From NCBI RefSeq assembly GCF_018130785.1, contig NZ_JAFCJT010000003.1, positions 248,001-312,000 of the forward strand: 64,000 nucleotides of DNA. Direction: 5' to 3'. A program made the position numbers and the translations under genes. The DNA comes from Bradyrhizobium liaoningense (GTDB lineage: Bacteria > Pseudomonadota > Alphaproteobacteria > Rhizobiales > Xanthobacteraceae). The notes under the pieces were generated by a model that saw only the letters and a list, made by a program, of their open reading frames with translations, was not told where the DNA came from and did not search any database. This document shows positions 54,052-64,000 of this stretch, piece by piece (the stretch's first letter is position 1; the number at the start of each line of letters is the position of its first letter).

Positions 54052-55266
54052 TCACACGAATGCGACGTCGACGCGGGTGTCCCTCTTGGACACCATCCGG
54101 CAGGCCCGCGACAGGCCGTCGCTGGCAATCGCCAGCTTGAACTGATCGGGCACGTCGGCGGTTGAGATCACCTCGATCGTCGCTTCGTCCTCGGAGAGCG
54201 CACGCACGGTGCAGTCGAAGGTCGAGCGGCCCGAGTTGAAGGTGATCTGGCCGGCCTTGAACACGCGCCGGCGTGCCGGCGAGATCGAGGGCGCGGGATC
54301 GACCCAGGCGATAGTCTGGTTGCGGCCCGCGTTTTTGGCCGAGTACATTGCGAGATCGGCGTTGCGCAGGGCGTCGTCAAAATGCTGGCCGCTGAGCAGT
54401 GAGGCAGCGCCGAAGCTGCAGGTGACGGGGACCGGTCCGCACGGCGTATCAATTGCTTGGCCTGCAATGGCCACGCGCGTCTTTTCGATCGCGGCCATGC
54501 CGCTGGCGAGGTCCGTGTGCGGCAGCAGGATGGCGAATTCTTCGCCGCCGATGCGGCCGACGATGTCGGAGCCGCGCAACGAGCGGCGGCAGGTCGCGAT
54601 GACCGACGACAGCACGGCATCGCCGACGGCATGACCGTAACGGTCGTTGACTCCCTTGAAGTGATCGACGTCGAGCACCGCGAGCGTCAGCTTGTGGCCG
54701 TGCCTGTTGGCCAGCGACGCAAGACGTTCAGCTTCGGCGCGGAAGGCGCGGCGCGACAACGCTCCGGTCAGGTTGTCCTGCATGCTGAGATTGCGCAGCA
54801 GCAATTCGTCGACGGCGACTGCGGCGAGATCGGCGAGGATGCCGAGCGCCTCGGCATCGAACTGGCGCGGTGTGGCGTCCATGATGCAGAGCGTGCCGAT
54901 ATTAACACCGGAGATCTTGAGCTGCACGCCGGCATAAAAGCGGATGAAGGGGCGTTCGCGCACGAAGATATTGTCGGCGACGCGCGGATCTTCATGGGTG
55001 TCGGGAATGACCAGCGGAGTGTCCTGCTCGATGGCGAGGCTGCATAGCGCCGGACGGCGATCGGTCTCGCGATCGGCCATGCCGACCTCGGCCTTGAACC
55101 ACTGCCGGTGTCCGTCGATCAGCGTCAGCGTCGACATCTGCACGCCGAAGATCCGCTTGCACAGCGCCGTCAAACGATCGAACGCGGGCTCGCGCGGCGT
55201 GTCGAGGATGTCGAGCTGGGCGAGAGTGTCGAGGCGGCGGGCTTCTGTGGCGGCGTTGATTGGCAT
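54052..55266 (-). CDS. GAF-GGDEF diguanylate cyclase with degenerate PilZ tail
   Basis: A 404-residue cytoplasmic protein. GAF domain about 10-155 (ILDTPREPAFDRLTALCKRI, FYAGVQLKISGVNIGTLCIM), GGDEF domain 160-325 with active site GGEEF (240-244) and inhibitory site RGSD (231-234), and a C-terminal PilZ-like domain (RRRVFKAGQ, then TVRALSEDEATIEV, KLAIASDGLSRACRMV). The PilZ core motif N-L-S-x-x-G appears as A-L-S-E-D-E, so c-di-GMP binding there may be lost. Start 55266 (MPINAATEA) gives the standard GAF lead-in. Divergent from a chemoreceptor gene. Confidence 0.9.
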   Translation of the reverse strand: MPINAATEARRLDTLAQLDILDTPREPAFDRLTALCKRIFGVQMSTLTLIDGHRQWFKAEVGMADRETDRRPALCSLAIEQDTPLVIPDTHEDPRVADNIFVRERPFIRFYAGVQLKISGVNIGTLCIMDATPRQFDAEALGILADLAAVAVDELLLRNLSMQDNLTGALSRRAFRAEAERLASLANRHGHKLTLAVLDVDHFKGVNDRYGHAVGDAVLSSVIATCRRSLRGSDIVGRIGGEEFAILLPHTDLASGMAAIEKTRVAIAGQAIDTPCGPVPVTCSFGAASLLSGQHFDDALRNADLAMYSAKNAGRNQTIAWVDPAPSISPARRRVFKAGQITFNSGRSTFDCTVRALSEDEATIEVISTADVPDQFKLAIASDGLSRACRMVSKRDTRVDVAFV

Positions 55267-55397
55267 TTGTCTGGCTCCCTTGCCGCAGTTTTGCGCGAGC
55301 GGATTAACGCCAAATTGAGCCGCGCCCGATTCCGGATAGTTTTGCGGGCGATCGAGAACCGGGATGCTTAAAGCTTTGCTAAGGGAGGCGGGATAAA

Positions 55398-57116
55398 ATG
55401 GCATATCAGCCCCGCCAAAATTTGCGAGCACCGATGTTTTTCTCCCGCATCAGTTTCAAGCTGGTCCTGATTGTCGGTATCAGCCTCCTCGGCATGATCG
55501 CTCTGGCGCCGATCGCGCTCTCGACCCTGCGCGCGCAGATGATCGCCGACCGCCAGGCCAAGACGCAGCACATGGTCGATGTCGGCTACGGCATTCTCGC
55601 CCACTATCAGAAGCTCGAGAGCGATGGAAAGCTGCCACGCGAACAGGCGCAGGCCGCGGCGATCGCAGCGATCAAGAGCCTGCGTTATGACAAGGTCGAG
55701 TATTTCTGGATCAACGACATGGCCCCCAAGATGGTCATGCACCCGATCAAGCCCGAGCTCGACGGCAAGGATCTCTCCGGCATGAAGGACCCCGCCGGCA
55801 ACGCGCTGTTCATGGGCTTCGTTGACGTCGTCAACAAGCAGGGCGCTGGCTTCTACGGCTATCTCTGGCCGAAGCCCGGCTTCGAGCAGCCGGTCGGGAA
55901 AATCTCCTATGTGAAGGGCTTTGCGCCCTGGGGATGGATCATCGGTACCGGCATTTATCTCGATGACGTCGACGCCGTTTTTCGCCAGAACGCGATGACT
56001 TTCGCCTATATATGTCTGGCCGTTCTAGTCCTGGTGCTCGCCTGCTCCTTCGTGATCGGCCGCAGCGTGACCCGGCCGCTCGCGAAAATCACCACGCTGA
56101 CCGAGCGGCTCGCCGCCGGCGACAGCGCGTTCGAGGTGCCCTACACCGGCCGCAGCGACGAGGTCGGCGGGCTCGCCAAGGCGCTCGCCGTGTTCAAGGA
56201 CAATGCGTCGGCGGTGGGCCGCATGCATGCCGAGCAGCAGGAAACGAAGCAGAGGGTCGACGACGAGAAACGCAAGACGATGGCTGATCTCGCCGGCAAG
56301 TTCGAGGCGAGCGTCCAGGCCGTCGTCCGCGACGTCTTCAACGAGGCGCGCGCGATGCAGCAGGCCGCGCAAGGCATGTCGGAGACCGCGAACAAGGCGA
56401 CCGACCGCGCAAGCTTCGTCGCGACCGCCTGCCAGCAGGCGTCGAGCAATGTGCAGACGGTGGCGTCCGCCGCCGGTCAGCTGTCGTCCTCGATCACAGA
56501 GATCAGCCAGCGAGTCGCACAGGCTGCAAGCGTGGCCGACAAGGCCGCCGCGGACGGTCAGCGCACCAACGACACCGTGCAGGGGCTGGCCGCCGCCGCG
56601 CACAAGATCGGCGAGGTCATCGACCTCATCAACCAGATCGCCTCGCAGACCAACCTGCTCGCGCTCAACGCCACCATCGAGGCGGCGCGCGCGGGCGAGG
56701 CGGGCAAGGGATTTGCCGTGGTCGCGAGCGAGGTGAAATCGCTGGCGAGCCAGACCGCGAAGGCGACCGACGAGATCGGCGCGCAGATCACCGCGATCCA
56801 GGCCGAGACCAGCCAGGTCGTCGGCAACATCGAGAGCATCCGCAAGACCATCATGGAGGTCAACGAGATCTCCTCGTCGATCGCCGCCGCGGTCGAGGAG
56901 CAGGGCGCCGCGACGCAGGCGATCGCGCATAGTGTGCAGGAGGCGGCCTCCGGCACCGACCAGGTCTCGCAAAACATCTCCGGCGTCACCGATGCGACGG
57001 CCGAGACCGGCCAGGCCGCAGGCCTCGTGCTGCAATCGAGTGGCCGGCTGTCGCAGAAGCTGCAATCGCTGGAGAACGAGGTCAGTGCCTTCGTTGCGGG
57101 CGTGCGGGCGGCCTGA
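55398..57116 (+). CDS. Methyl-accepting chemotaxis protein with Cache domain
   Basis: A 572-residue chemoreceptor. Order: short cytoplasmic start, helix [20 protein letters not shown], periplasmic single-Cache (sCache_2) domain ([56 protein letters not shown]), helix [24 protein letters not shown], and the signalling domain with hairpin tip [26 protein letters not shown]. No C-terminal CheR-tethering pentapeptide is present. ATG at 55398 has GGAGG upstream; ATG 55434 does not. Its ligand is probably a small carboxylate, as for many sCache_2 receptors. Confidence 0.94.
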   Translation: MAYQPRQNLRAPMFFSRISFKLVLIVGISLLGMIALAPIALSTLRAQMIADRQAKTQHMVDVGYGILAHYQKLESDGKLPREQAQAAAIAAIKSLRYDKVEYFWINDMAPKMVMHPIKPELDGKDLSGMKDPAGNALFMGFVDVVNKQGAGFYGYLWPKPGFEQPVGKISYVKGFAPWGWIIGTGIYLDDVDAVFRQNAMTFAYICLAVLVLVLACSFVIGRSVTRPLAKITTLTERLAAGDSAFEVPYTGRSDEVGGLAKALAVFKDNASAVGRMHAEQQETKQRVDDEKRKTMADLAGKFEASVQAVVRDVFNEARAMQQAAQGMSETANKATDRASFVATACQQASSNVQTVASAAGQLSSSITEISQRVAQAASVADKAAADGQRTNDTVQGLAAAAHKIGEVIDLINQIASQTNLLALNATIEAARAGEAGKGFAVVASEVKSLASQTAKATDEIGAQITAIQAETSQVVGNIESIRKTIMEVNEISSSIAAAVEEQGAATQAIAHSVQEAASGTDQVSQNISGVTDATAETGQAAGLVLQSSGRLSQKLQSLENEVSAFVAGVRAA

Positions 57117-57309
57117 CATCGCGCTCATACGATCTGCCGTGGCGCGGATTATCCGCATCGTCACGACGCGCGCGGGCAATTGATATTCCGGCCCGCGGGA
57201 CCGGTCACCACGACCGGCTTTCCCGCCCTTGACGGCTGCGGCTAAAGTGAAGAAGCAGGATCATCGAACCTGCCGACCCGCGCATTGCTGCGCGGCATGG
57301 AGACGCCGC

Positions 57310-60300
57310 ATGTCGTTCAAGAAGCTCCTGATCGCCAACCGGGGCGAGATCGCCATCCGCATCGCGCGTGCGGCGGCCGACGCCGGCATCGCGACGGTCG
57401 CGATCCATCCCGCGGATGACGCACTCTCGCTGCACGTGCGTGTTGCCGACGCGGCGGTCGAGATTCCCGGTCGCGGCGCGCGGGCCTATCTCGACATCGA
57501 GGCCGTGGTGACGGCGGCGAAGAGCGCCGGCTGCGATGCCGTGCATCCCGGCTATGGCTTTCTCAGCGAGAACGCCGCATTCGCCAAGGCCTGCGCTGAC
57601 GCAGGCATCACCTTCGTCGGGCCAAAGGTGACGGCGCTTGAACTGTTCGGCGACAAGGTCGCAGCACGGCAGCTGGCGAGGCGCTGCGGCGTGCCGATCA
57701 TCGCCGGCACCAGCGGACCGTCGAGCCTCGAGGAGATTTCGGCATTCTTCGGATCGCTCGGTAGCAACGCCGCGATCGTGATCAAGGCGATGGCCGGTGG
57801 CGGCGGCCGCGGCATGCGCGTGGTCGAGAATGCGTCCGATCTCGCTGAGGCCTGTGCACGCTGTCAGTCCGAAGCCAAGGCTGCGTTCGGCTTCGACGGT
57901 GTCTATGCCGAGCGCCTGATCCGGCAGGCACGCCATATCGAGGTCCAGATCATCGGCGACCGCCATGGCGCGATCTCTCATCTCTGGGAGCGCGAATGCA
58001 CCATCCAGCGCCGCCACCAGAAGCTGGTCGAGGTGGCGCCGAGCCCGTCGTTGAGCGAGCCCTTGCGCGGCCGCATCATCGAGGCGGCGAAGCAGCTCGC
58101 GACGGCGGCAGCCTACGACAATCTTGGCACCTTCGAGTTCCTGGTCGACGGCACCGCCGAGGACAGCTTTGCCTTCATCGAGGCGAATCCGCGGCTCCAG
58201 GTCGAGCATACCGTGACGGAAGAGGTGCTCGGCCTCGACCTCGTCCGCGCCCAGCTCGCGGTTGCTGCAGGCGCGACGCTGGCCTCGCTTGGCTTGGCGC
58301 AGGGCTCGATTCCGAAGCCGCGCGGCTACGCCATGCAGCTCCGCGTCAACATGGAAACGCTGGACGAGGCGGGCGCCACGCATCCGACCGGCGGCGTGCT
58401 CGCCGTGTTCGAGCCACCGTCGGGGCCCGGCGTGCGCGTCGATAGTTTTGGCTACGCCGGCTACAAGACCAGTGCCGCCTTCGACTCGCTACTTGCAAAA
58501 GTCATCGTGCATACGCCGGGCGAAGCCTGGCACGACGTTGTGGCAAAAGCCTCGCGCGCCTTGCGTGAGTTCAGGATCGACGGCGTCGTCACCAACATCG
58601 CCTTCCTCCAGGCTGTGCTTGCGCATCCCGATTTCAGGACCAACCGCATTGCGACCGATTTCATCGATCGCAACATCGCAAAGCTCGTCGACGCGGCCGA
58701 TGGCGCTGCCAAGCCGCTCTATTTCGCCGCGACCGAACGAAGCGCCGGCCAAGGCGCAGAGGCGCACGCCGCGCAAGCAGTGCCCGAAGGCACGGTGATG
58801 GTCGCGGCGCCCTTGCAGGGAACCATCGTCACCATCCAGGTGAAGGAGGGCGAGATCGTGCGCCCCGGCCAGCAGCTCGCCGTGATCGAATCCATGAAGA
58901 TGGAGCATCTGGTCATGGCCGAGCAGGGTGGCCGCGTGATGAAGCTGGTCGCCGCCGATGGCGTTACCCTGATGCATGGCGAACCGATCATGTATCTGGA
59001 GCCGCTCGACGTCGCTGCCGATGCATCGGCAGCGGAAGCCGATGTCGATCTCGACCACATCCGTCCTGATCTTGCCGAGCTGATCGCACGCCAGGCCAAT
59101 ACGCTCGATGCGAACCGGCCGGCCTCGGTCGAGCGCCGCCGCAACACCAACCAGCGCACCGCCCGCGAGAACGTCGCCCAGCTTGTCGACGACGGCTCGT
59201 TCATGGAGTACGGCAGCCTCGCCATTGCGGCGCAGCGGCGTCGGCGCAAGGTCGACGATCTCATCAAGAACACGCCGGCCGACGGCCTCGTCATGGGCGT
59301 CGCCACAGTGAATGCCGAGAAATTCGGCCTCGAGGGAGCGCGCTGCATCGTCGTGGCCTATGACTACACCGTGCTCGCGGGCACGCAGGGCCACATGAAC
59401 CACAAGAAGATCGACCGCATGCTGACGCTGGCGGAAGACTGGCGTGTGCCCTTGGTGTTTTACGCCGAGGGCGGCGGCGGCCGGCCGGGCGATACCGACC
59501 GGCTCGGCATGACTGGCCTCGACGGCCCGTCATTCGTGCAATTCGCGAAGCTCTCCGGCCTCGTGCCTGTTATCGGCGTGGTCTCCGGCTATTGCTTTGC
59601 CGGCAACGCCGCGATGCTCGGCTGCTGCGATGTCATCATTGCCACCAAGAACGCCTCGATCGGCATGGGCGGCCCGGCGATGATTGAAGGCGGCGGGCTC
59701 GGCGTCTATCACCCGGCCGAGGTCGGCCCGGTCTCGTTCCAGTCGCCCAACGGCGTCATCGATATCGTCGTCGAGGACGAGGAAGAGGCGACATCCGTCG
59801 CGCAAAAATACCTGTCCTATTTCCAGGGCGCGGTGAAAGACTGGCAAGCCGCCGACCAGCGCCTGCTCCGCCGCGCCATCCCCGAGAACCGCCTGCGCGT
59901 CTACGACATCCGCAGCGTGATCGATCTCGTCGCGGACAAGGACAGCGTGCTGGAGCTTCGCCGCGACTACGGCGTCGGCATGATCACCGCGCTGATCCGC
60001 ATCGAAGGAAAGCCGTTCGGCCTGATCGCCAATAATCCGCGCCATCTCGGCGGTGCCATCGATGCCGATGCCGGCGACAAGGCCGCGCGTTTCCTCCAGC
60101 TCTGCGATGCCTTCGACCTGCCGATCGTCTCGCTCTGCGACACGCCCGGCTTCATGGTTGGCCCGGAAGCCGAGAAGACCGCGATCGTGCGGCACGTCTC
60201 GCGCATGTTCGTGACAGGCGCGAGTCTCACCGTGCCGCTGTTCGGCATCGTGCTGCGCAAGGGCTATGGTCTCGGCGCGCAGTCGATGATCGGCGGCGGC

Positions 60301-60615
60301 TTCCATGCCTCCTTCTTTACGGCGGCCTGGCCGACCGGCGAGTTCGGCGGCATGGGCCTGGAAGGCTATGTCCGCCTCGGCTTCCGCAAGGAGATGGAGG
60401 CCATCGCCGACCCCGAAGAGCGCGAGACCTATTACCGGAACAAGGTCGCCGAGCTCTACGCCAACGGCAAGGCGGTCTCGATCGCCTCCGTGTTCGAGAT
60501 CGACAACGTCATCGACCCCTCCGAGACGCGGCGGTGGATCATGGCGGGGGTGCGCTCGGTGCCGAAGCCCCCGGCAAGGACGGAGAAGAAGCGGCCCTGC
60601 ATTGATACGTGGTGA
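57310..60615 (+). CDS. Single-chain acyl-CoA carboxylase (BC-BCCP-CT fusion)
   Basis: Biotin-dependent carboxylase of 1101 residues carrying every activity on one chain. Biotin carboxylase about 1-450 (LLIANRGEIAIRIARAAADA, AGGGGRGMRVVENASDL, EANPRLQVEHTVTEEV), biotinyl carrier domain with biotinyl-Lys530 in IESMKMEHLV, and carboxyltransferase from about 610 to the end (GVVSGYCFAGNAAMLGCCDV, IVSLCDTPGFMVGPEAEKTA). This is the organisation of the long-chain acyl-CoA carboxylases (LCC) described from mycobacteria and Rhodopseudomonas. ATG at 57310 (MSFKKLLIAN). An AcoR-type activator gene follows. Confidence 0.94.
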   Translation: MSFKKLLIANRGEIAIRIARAAADAGIATVAIHPADDALSLHVRVADAAVEIPGRGARAYLDIEAVVTAAKSAGCDAVHPGYGFLSENAAFAKACADAGITFVGPKVTALELFGDKVAARQLARRCGVPIIAGTSGPSSLEEISAFFGSLGSNAAIVIKAMAGGGGRGMRVVENASDLAEACARCQSEAKAAFGFDGVYAERLIRQARHIEVQIIGDRHGAISHLWERECTIQRRHQKLVEVAPSPSLSEPLRGRIIEAAKQLATAAAYDNLGTFEFLVDGTAEDSFAFIEANPRLQVEHTVTEEVLGLDLVRAQLAVAAGATLASLGLAQGSIPKPRGYAMQLRVNMETLDEAGATHPTGGVLAVFEPPSGPGVRVDSFGYAGYKTSAAFDSLLAKVIVHTPGEAWHDVVAKASRALREFRIDGVVTNIAFLQAVLAHPDFRTNRIATDFIDRNIAKLVDAADGAAKPLYFAATERSAGQGAEAHAAQAVPEGTVMVAAPLQGTIVTIQVKEGEIVRPGQQLAVIESMKMEHLVMAEQGGRVMKLVAADGVTLMHGEPIMYLEPLDVAADASAAEADVDLDHIRPDLAELIARQANTLDANRPASVERRRNTNQRTARENVAQLVDDGSFMEYGSLAIAAQRRRRKVDDLIKNTPADGLVMGVATVNAEKFGLEGARCIVVAYDYTVLAGTQGHMNHKKIDRMLTLAEDWRVPLVFYAEGGGGRPGDTDRLGMTGLDGPSFVQFAKLSGLVPVIGVVSGYCFAGNAAMLGCCDVIIATKNASIGMGGPAMIEGGGLGVYHPAEVGPVSFQSPNGVIDIVVEDEEEATSVAQKYLSYFQGAVKDWQAADQRLLRRAIPENRLRVYDIRSVIDLVADKDSVLELRRDYGVGMITALIRIEGKPFGLIANNPRHLGGAIDADAGDKAARFLQLCDAFDLPIVSLCDTPGFMVGPEAEKTAIVRHVSRMFVTGASLTVPLFGIVLRKGYGLGAQSMIGGGFHASFFTAAWPTGEFGGMGLEGYVRLGFRKEMEAIADPEERETYYRNKVAELYANGKAVSIASVFEIDNVIDPSETRRWIMAGVRSVPKPPARTEKKRPCIDTW

Positions 60616-60652
60616 GGGCAGTGCAGCAATTCAGAGCCGCTTGAGGCAATCC

Positions 60653-60718
60653 GCATCCACGTTCTCTCGCACACGCGGCAAAGGCGTGGATGGCCTGGAC
60701 GAAGCCCGGCCATGGCGA
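60653..60718. repeat. Degenerate dispersed palindromic repeat
   Basis: GCATCCACG and GCGTGGATGGCCTGGACGAAG...CCCGGCCATGGCG are the inverted arms of the family seen complete at 15316-15408. This copy has lost most of its left arm. Confidence 0.5.
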
Positions 60719-60818
60719 CACTGGGGCATCGCGCCATATACCTGCTCCCGGTTCCCGATTGACATCCCCGCCCGTGCTGCCAGACTTTGCACAATAATAC
60801 AGGGTGGAGACGTCCGCG

Positions 60819-62663
<1,845 letters not shown>

Positions 62664-62781
62664 CGAGTTCGCGGACTTCCGCCGGAACCCGACTGTGCTC
62701 GACTCTCCTGGATCGGTTCCAGGCGGCAAACACGCCGCCGCGCACCTACATTTCCCTGAGTGCGAGAGAGGAGAGCATTCG

Positions 62782-63669
62782 ATGGAGGAGATCGAAGTCT
62801 TCCTGGCTGTCATCGAGGCCGGCAGCCAGACCGCCGCCGCGCGACAACTCGGGCGATCGCTGCAATCAGTGAACCGCGCGCTGGCTGCGCTGGAGCAGAG
62901 CGTCGGTGTCGAGCTGGTGCGGCGAACTACACGGCAATCGGTGGCGACCGAGGCGGGGCTCGCGTTCTATCGCCGCGTCAAGCCGGCCTTTGCGGAGATC
63001 ACCGAAGCGCGTCTCGAAGCGGCAAACCGGCGCGTCGAGCCGTCGGGACTGCTGAGGGTCGCGGCACCAGTCCTGTTCGGATCGACCCATGTGGTGCCGG
63101 TGATCGCCGAATTCATGGCGCGCTTTCCGCAGATCGAAGCCGACGTCAACATGTCGGACCGGCCCGTCGATGTCGTCGGCGATGGCTTTGATCTCGCCGT
63201 CCGGATCAGGGAATTGCCGGATTCTTCGCTGAAGACCCGGCGGCTGGGCGAGCTGCGTACCGTCGTGTACGGCGCCCCCGATTATTTCGGGCGCCACGGC
63301 CGTCCGCATCATCCGAATGATCTCGCGGGTCATCAATGCATCTTGCGCCGGACTGACCGCGGCGAAGCCGATACATGGCGGTTTCAGATCGACGGCCGCC
63401 TGGCGACCGTGCAGGTGAATGGCCGCTTTCGTACCGACGGCACGACGGCCGCGCATGCCGCCGCCCGTCACGGCATCGGTGTCGGATACGGCCCGTTCTG
63501 GCAGATCAGCGATCTCGTCGATCAAGGCGTGCTCGAAATCGTGCTGGAGGCGTTCGAAGCGCCGCGAACGCCGGTGCGCGCGGTGTTTCCGCCAAGTGCG
63601 ATACCGCCGGCGAAGACGCATCTCTTCGTCGATCTGCTGGCCGAGAGGTTAAAGCACGAGCGGCTTTGA
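62782..63669 (+). CDS. LysR-family transcriptional regulator
   Basis: A 295-residue LysR regulator. Helix-turn-helix: MEEIEVFLAVIEAGSQTAAA, RQLGRSLQSVNRALAALEQS; effector domain from about 90 (GLLRVAAPVLFGSTHVVPVI, ADVNMSDRPVDVVGDGFDLA). It belongs to the CrgA-like subgroup, as shown by DRPVDVVGDGFDLAVRI. The ATG at 62782 has GAGAGGAGAG upstream; the earlier in-frame start is not protein-like. The next gene, a probable FAD oxidase on the same strand, could be its target. Confidence 0.93.
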   Translation: MEEIEVFLAVIEAGSQTAAARQLGRSLQSVNRALAALEQSVGVELVRRTTRQSVATEAGLAFYRRVKPAFAEITEARLEAANRRVEPSGLLRVAAPVLFGSTHVVPVIAEFMARFPQIEADVNMSDRPVDVVGDGFDLAVRIRELPDSSLKTRRLGELRTVVYGAPDYFGRHGRPHHPNDLAGHQCILRRTDRGEADTWRFQIDGRLATVQVNGRFRTDGTTAAHAAARHGIGVGYGPFWQISDLVDQGVLEIVLEAFEAPRTPVRAVFPPSAIPPAKTHLFVDLLAERLKHERL

Positions 63670-63803
63670 GATGCGTCCGGGAGCGCATTCTCTCGATTAG
63701 CGGGAATCTCTATCCCGCGATGCGCCGGTTGTCCCGGCGGGCAGTCGATCGCAGCTTGAAGCGCAAGGGCCCATCCGCCCGGCGAGGCGCAAAGGACTGC
63801 ACC

Positions 63804-64000
63804 ATGACTCCCAACCGACGGACACTCTTGCACGCGGGCGTCAGCGTCACGGCGACGCTGGCTTCCGCCACCCTGGCCGGACAGTGCGGCGCGCGCGATC
63901 CGCGGCCGCCGAAGATATTGCTTTCGGACGATCCGGAGTCTTGCGCGGCTGCCGCGCAGGATTTCGGCCATATCGTTCAGAAGCGGCCGCGGGCCGTCTG
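63804..64000 (+). CDS. Probable Tat-exported FAD-binding oxidase (N-terminus only)
   Basis: Truncated by the window edge; 65 residues visible. The start MTPNRRTLLHAGVSVTATLA has twin arginines followed by a hydrophobic segment, i.e. a Tat-type signal, and then LAGQCGARDPRPPKILLSDD. The following DPESCAAAAQDFGHIVQKRP resembles the lead-in to the FAD-linked oxidase (PCMH) fold. Tat export would suit a cofactor-loaded periplasmic flavoenzyme. ATG at 63804 is preceded by AAAGGA. The identity beyond the signal peptide is tentative. Confidence 0.6.
   Translation, partial: MTPNRRTLLHAGVSVTATLASATLAGQCGARDPRPPKILLSDDPESCAAAAQDFGHIVQKRPRAV

Overview
The window is a chromosomal segment of a high-GC alphaproteobacterium, most likely Bradyrhizobium or a close relative in the Nitrobacteraceae. 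The evidence is the overall base composition, the alphaproteobacterial style of the housekeeping genes (a DnaG primase without zinc ligands, a long RpoD with an acidic N-terminus, rluD next to rpoH, trxB divergent from an Lrp-type gene), and several dispersed palindromic repeats that, from memory, are typical of Bradyrhizobium and Rhodopseudomonas genomes. No rRNA operon, CRISPR array, intact insertion sequence or prophage was seen.

Layout. 1-3.5 kb: LysR regulator, trxB, divergent Lrp/AsnC regulator, greA. 3.7-12.6 kb: the two carbamoyl-phosphate synthase subunits carB and carA on the minus strand, separated by an ArsR-controlled MFS exporter, an atypical Cys-type tRNA, a methyltransferase, a Dps-type ferritin and a cupin. 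12.7-18.4 kb: plus-strand catabolic genes (alpha/beta hydrolase, YqeY, epoxide hydrolase, acyl-CoA synthetase) followed by a MarR / NTF2-like / membrane-protein unit with a palindromic operator. 18.5-29.1 kb: hybrid histidine kinase, DUF2189 membrane protein, an ArsR-SRPBCC-SRPBCC operon with its operator, a secreted LVIVD propeller protein with a small Cys-containing partner, a LysE exporter, a DUF3592 protein, an N-formylglutamate amidohydrolase, a gamma-glutamylcyclotransferase-like protein and a short chlorite dismutase.

29.3-34.2 kb: the dnaG-rpoD macromolecular-synthesis pair and a small conserved gene. 34.8-41.2 kb: envelope and signalling genes (OmpA-like, lytic transglycosylase, SDR, single-domain response regulator, LysE, diguanylate cyclase, amidase) plus a 23-residue lysine-rich protein that is easy to miss. 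42.6-45.2 kb: rpoH, rluD, a DUF6476-like protein and tRNA-Glu(CTC). A roughly 1-kb patch with unusual composition and a cluster of inverted REP-like repeats lies just downstream of that tRNA. 46.3-53.9 kb is accessory: isochorismatase-like hydrolase, a large hypothetical protein, D-aminoacylase-like amidohydrolase with a CobW-type GTPase, a tautomerase divergent from a TetR regulator with two copies of its probable operator, and two adjacent Cys-containing hypothetical genes. 54-64 kb: GAF-GGDEF-PilZ protein divergent from a chemoreceptor, then a single-chain BC-BCCP-CT acyl-CoA carboxylase, an AcoR-like sigma-54 activator, a LysR regulator and the start of a probable Tat-exported FAD oxidase.

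I did not find a clearly new multi-gene system. The best leads are the odd tRNA-Cys-like gene, the candidate small RNA at the left edge, the strong terminator hairpin just before carB, the degenerate-PilZ diguanylate cyclase, and the uncharacterised gene pair at 52.9-53.9 kb.
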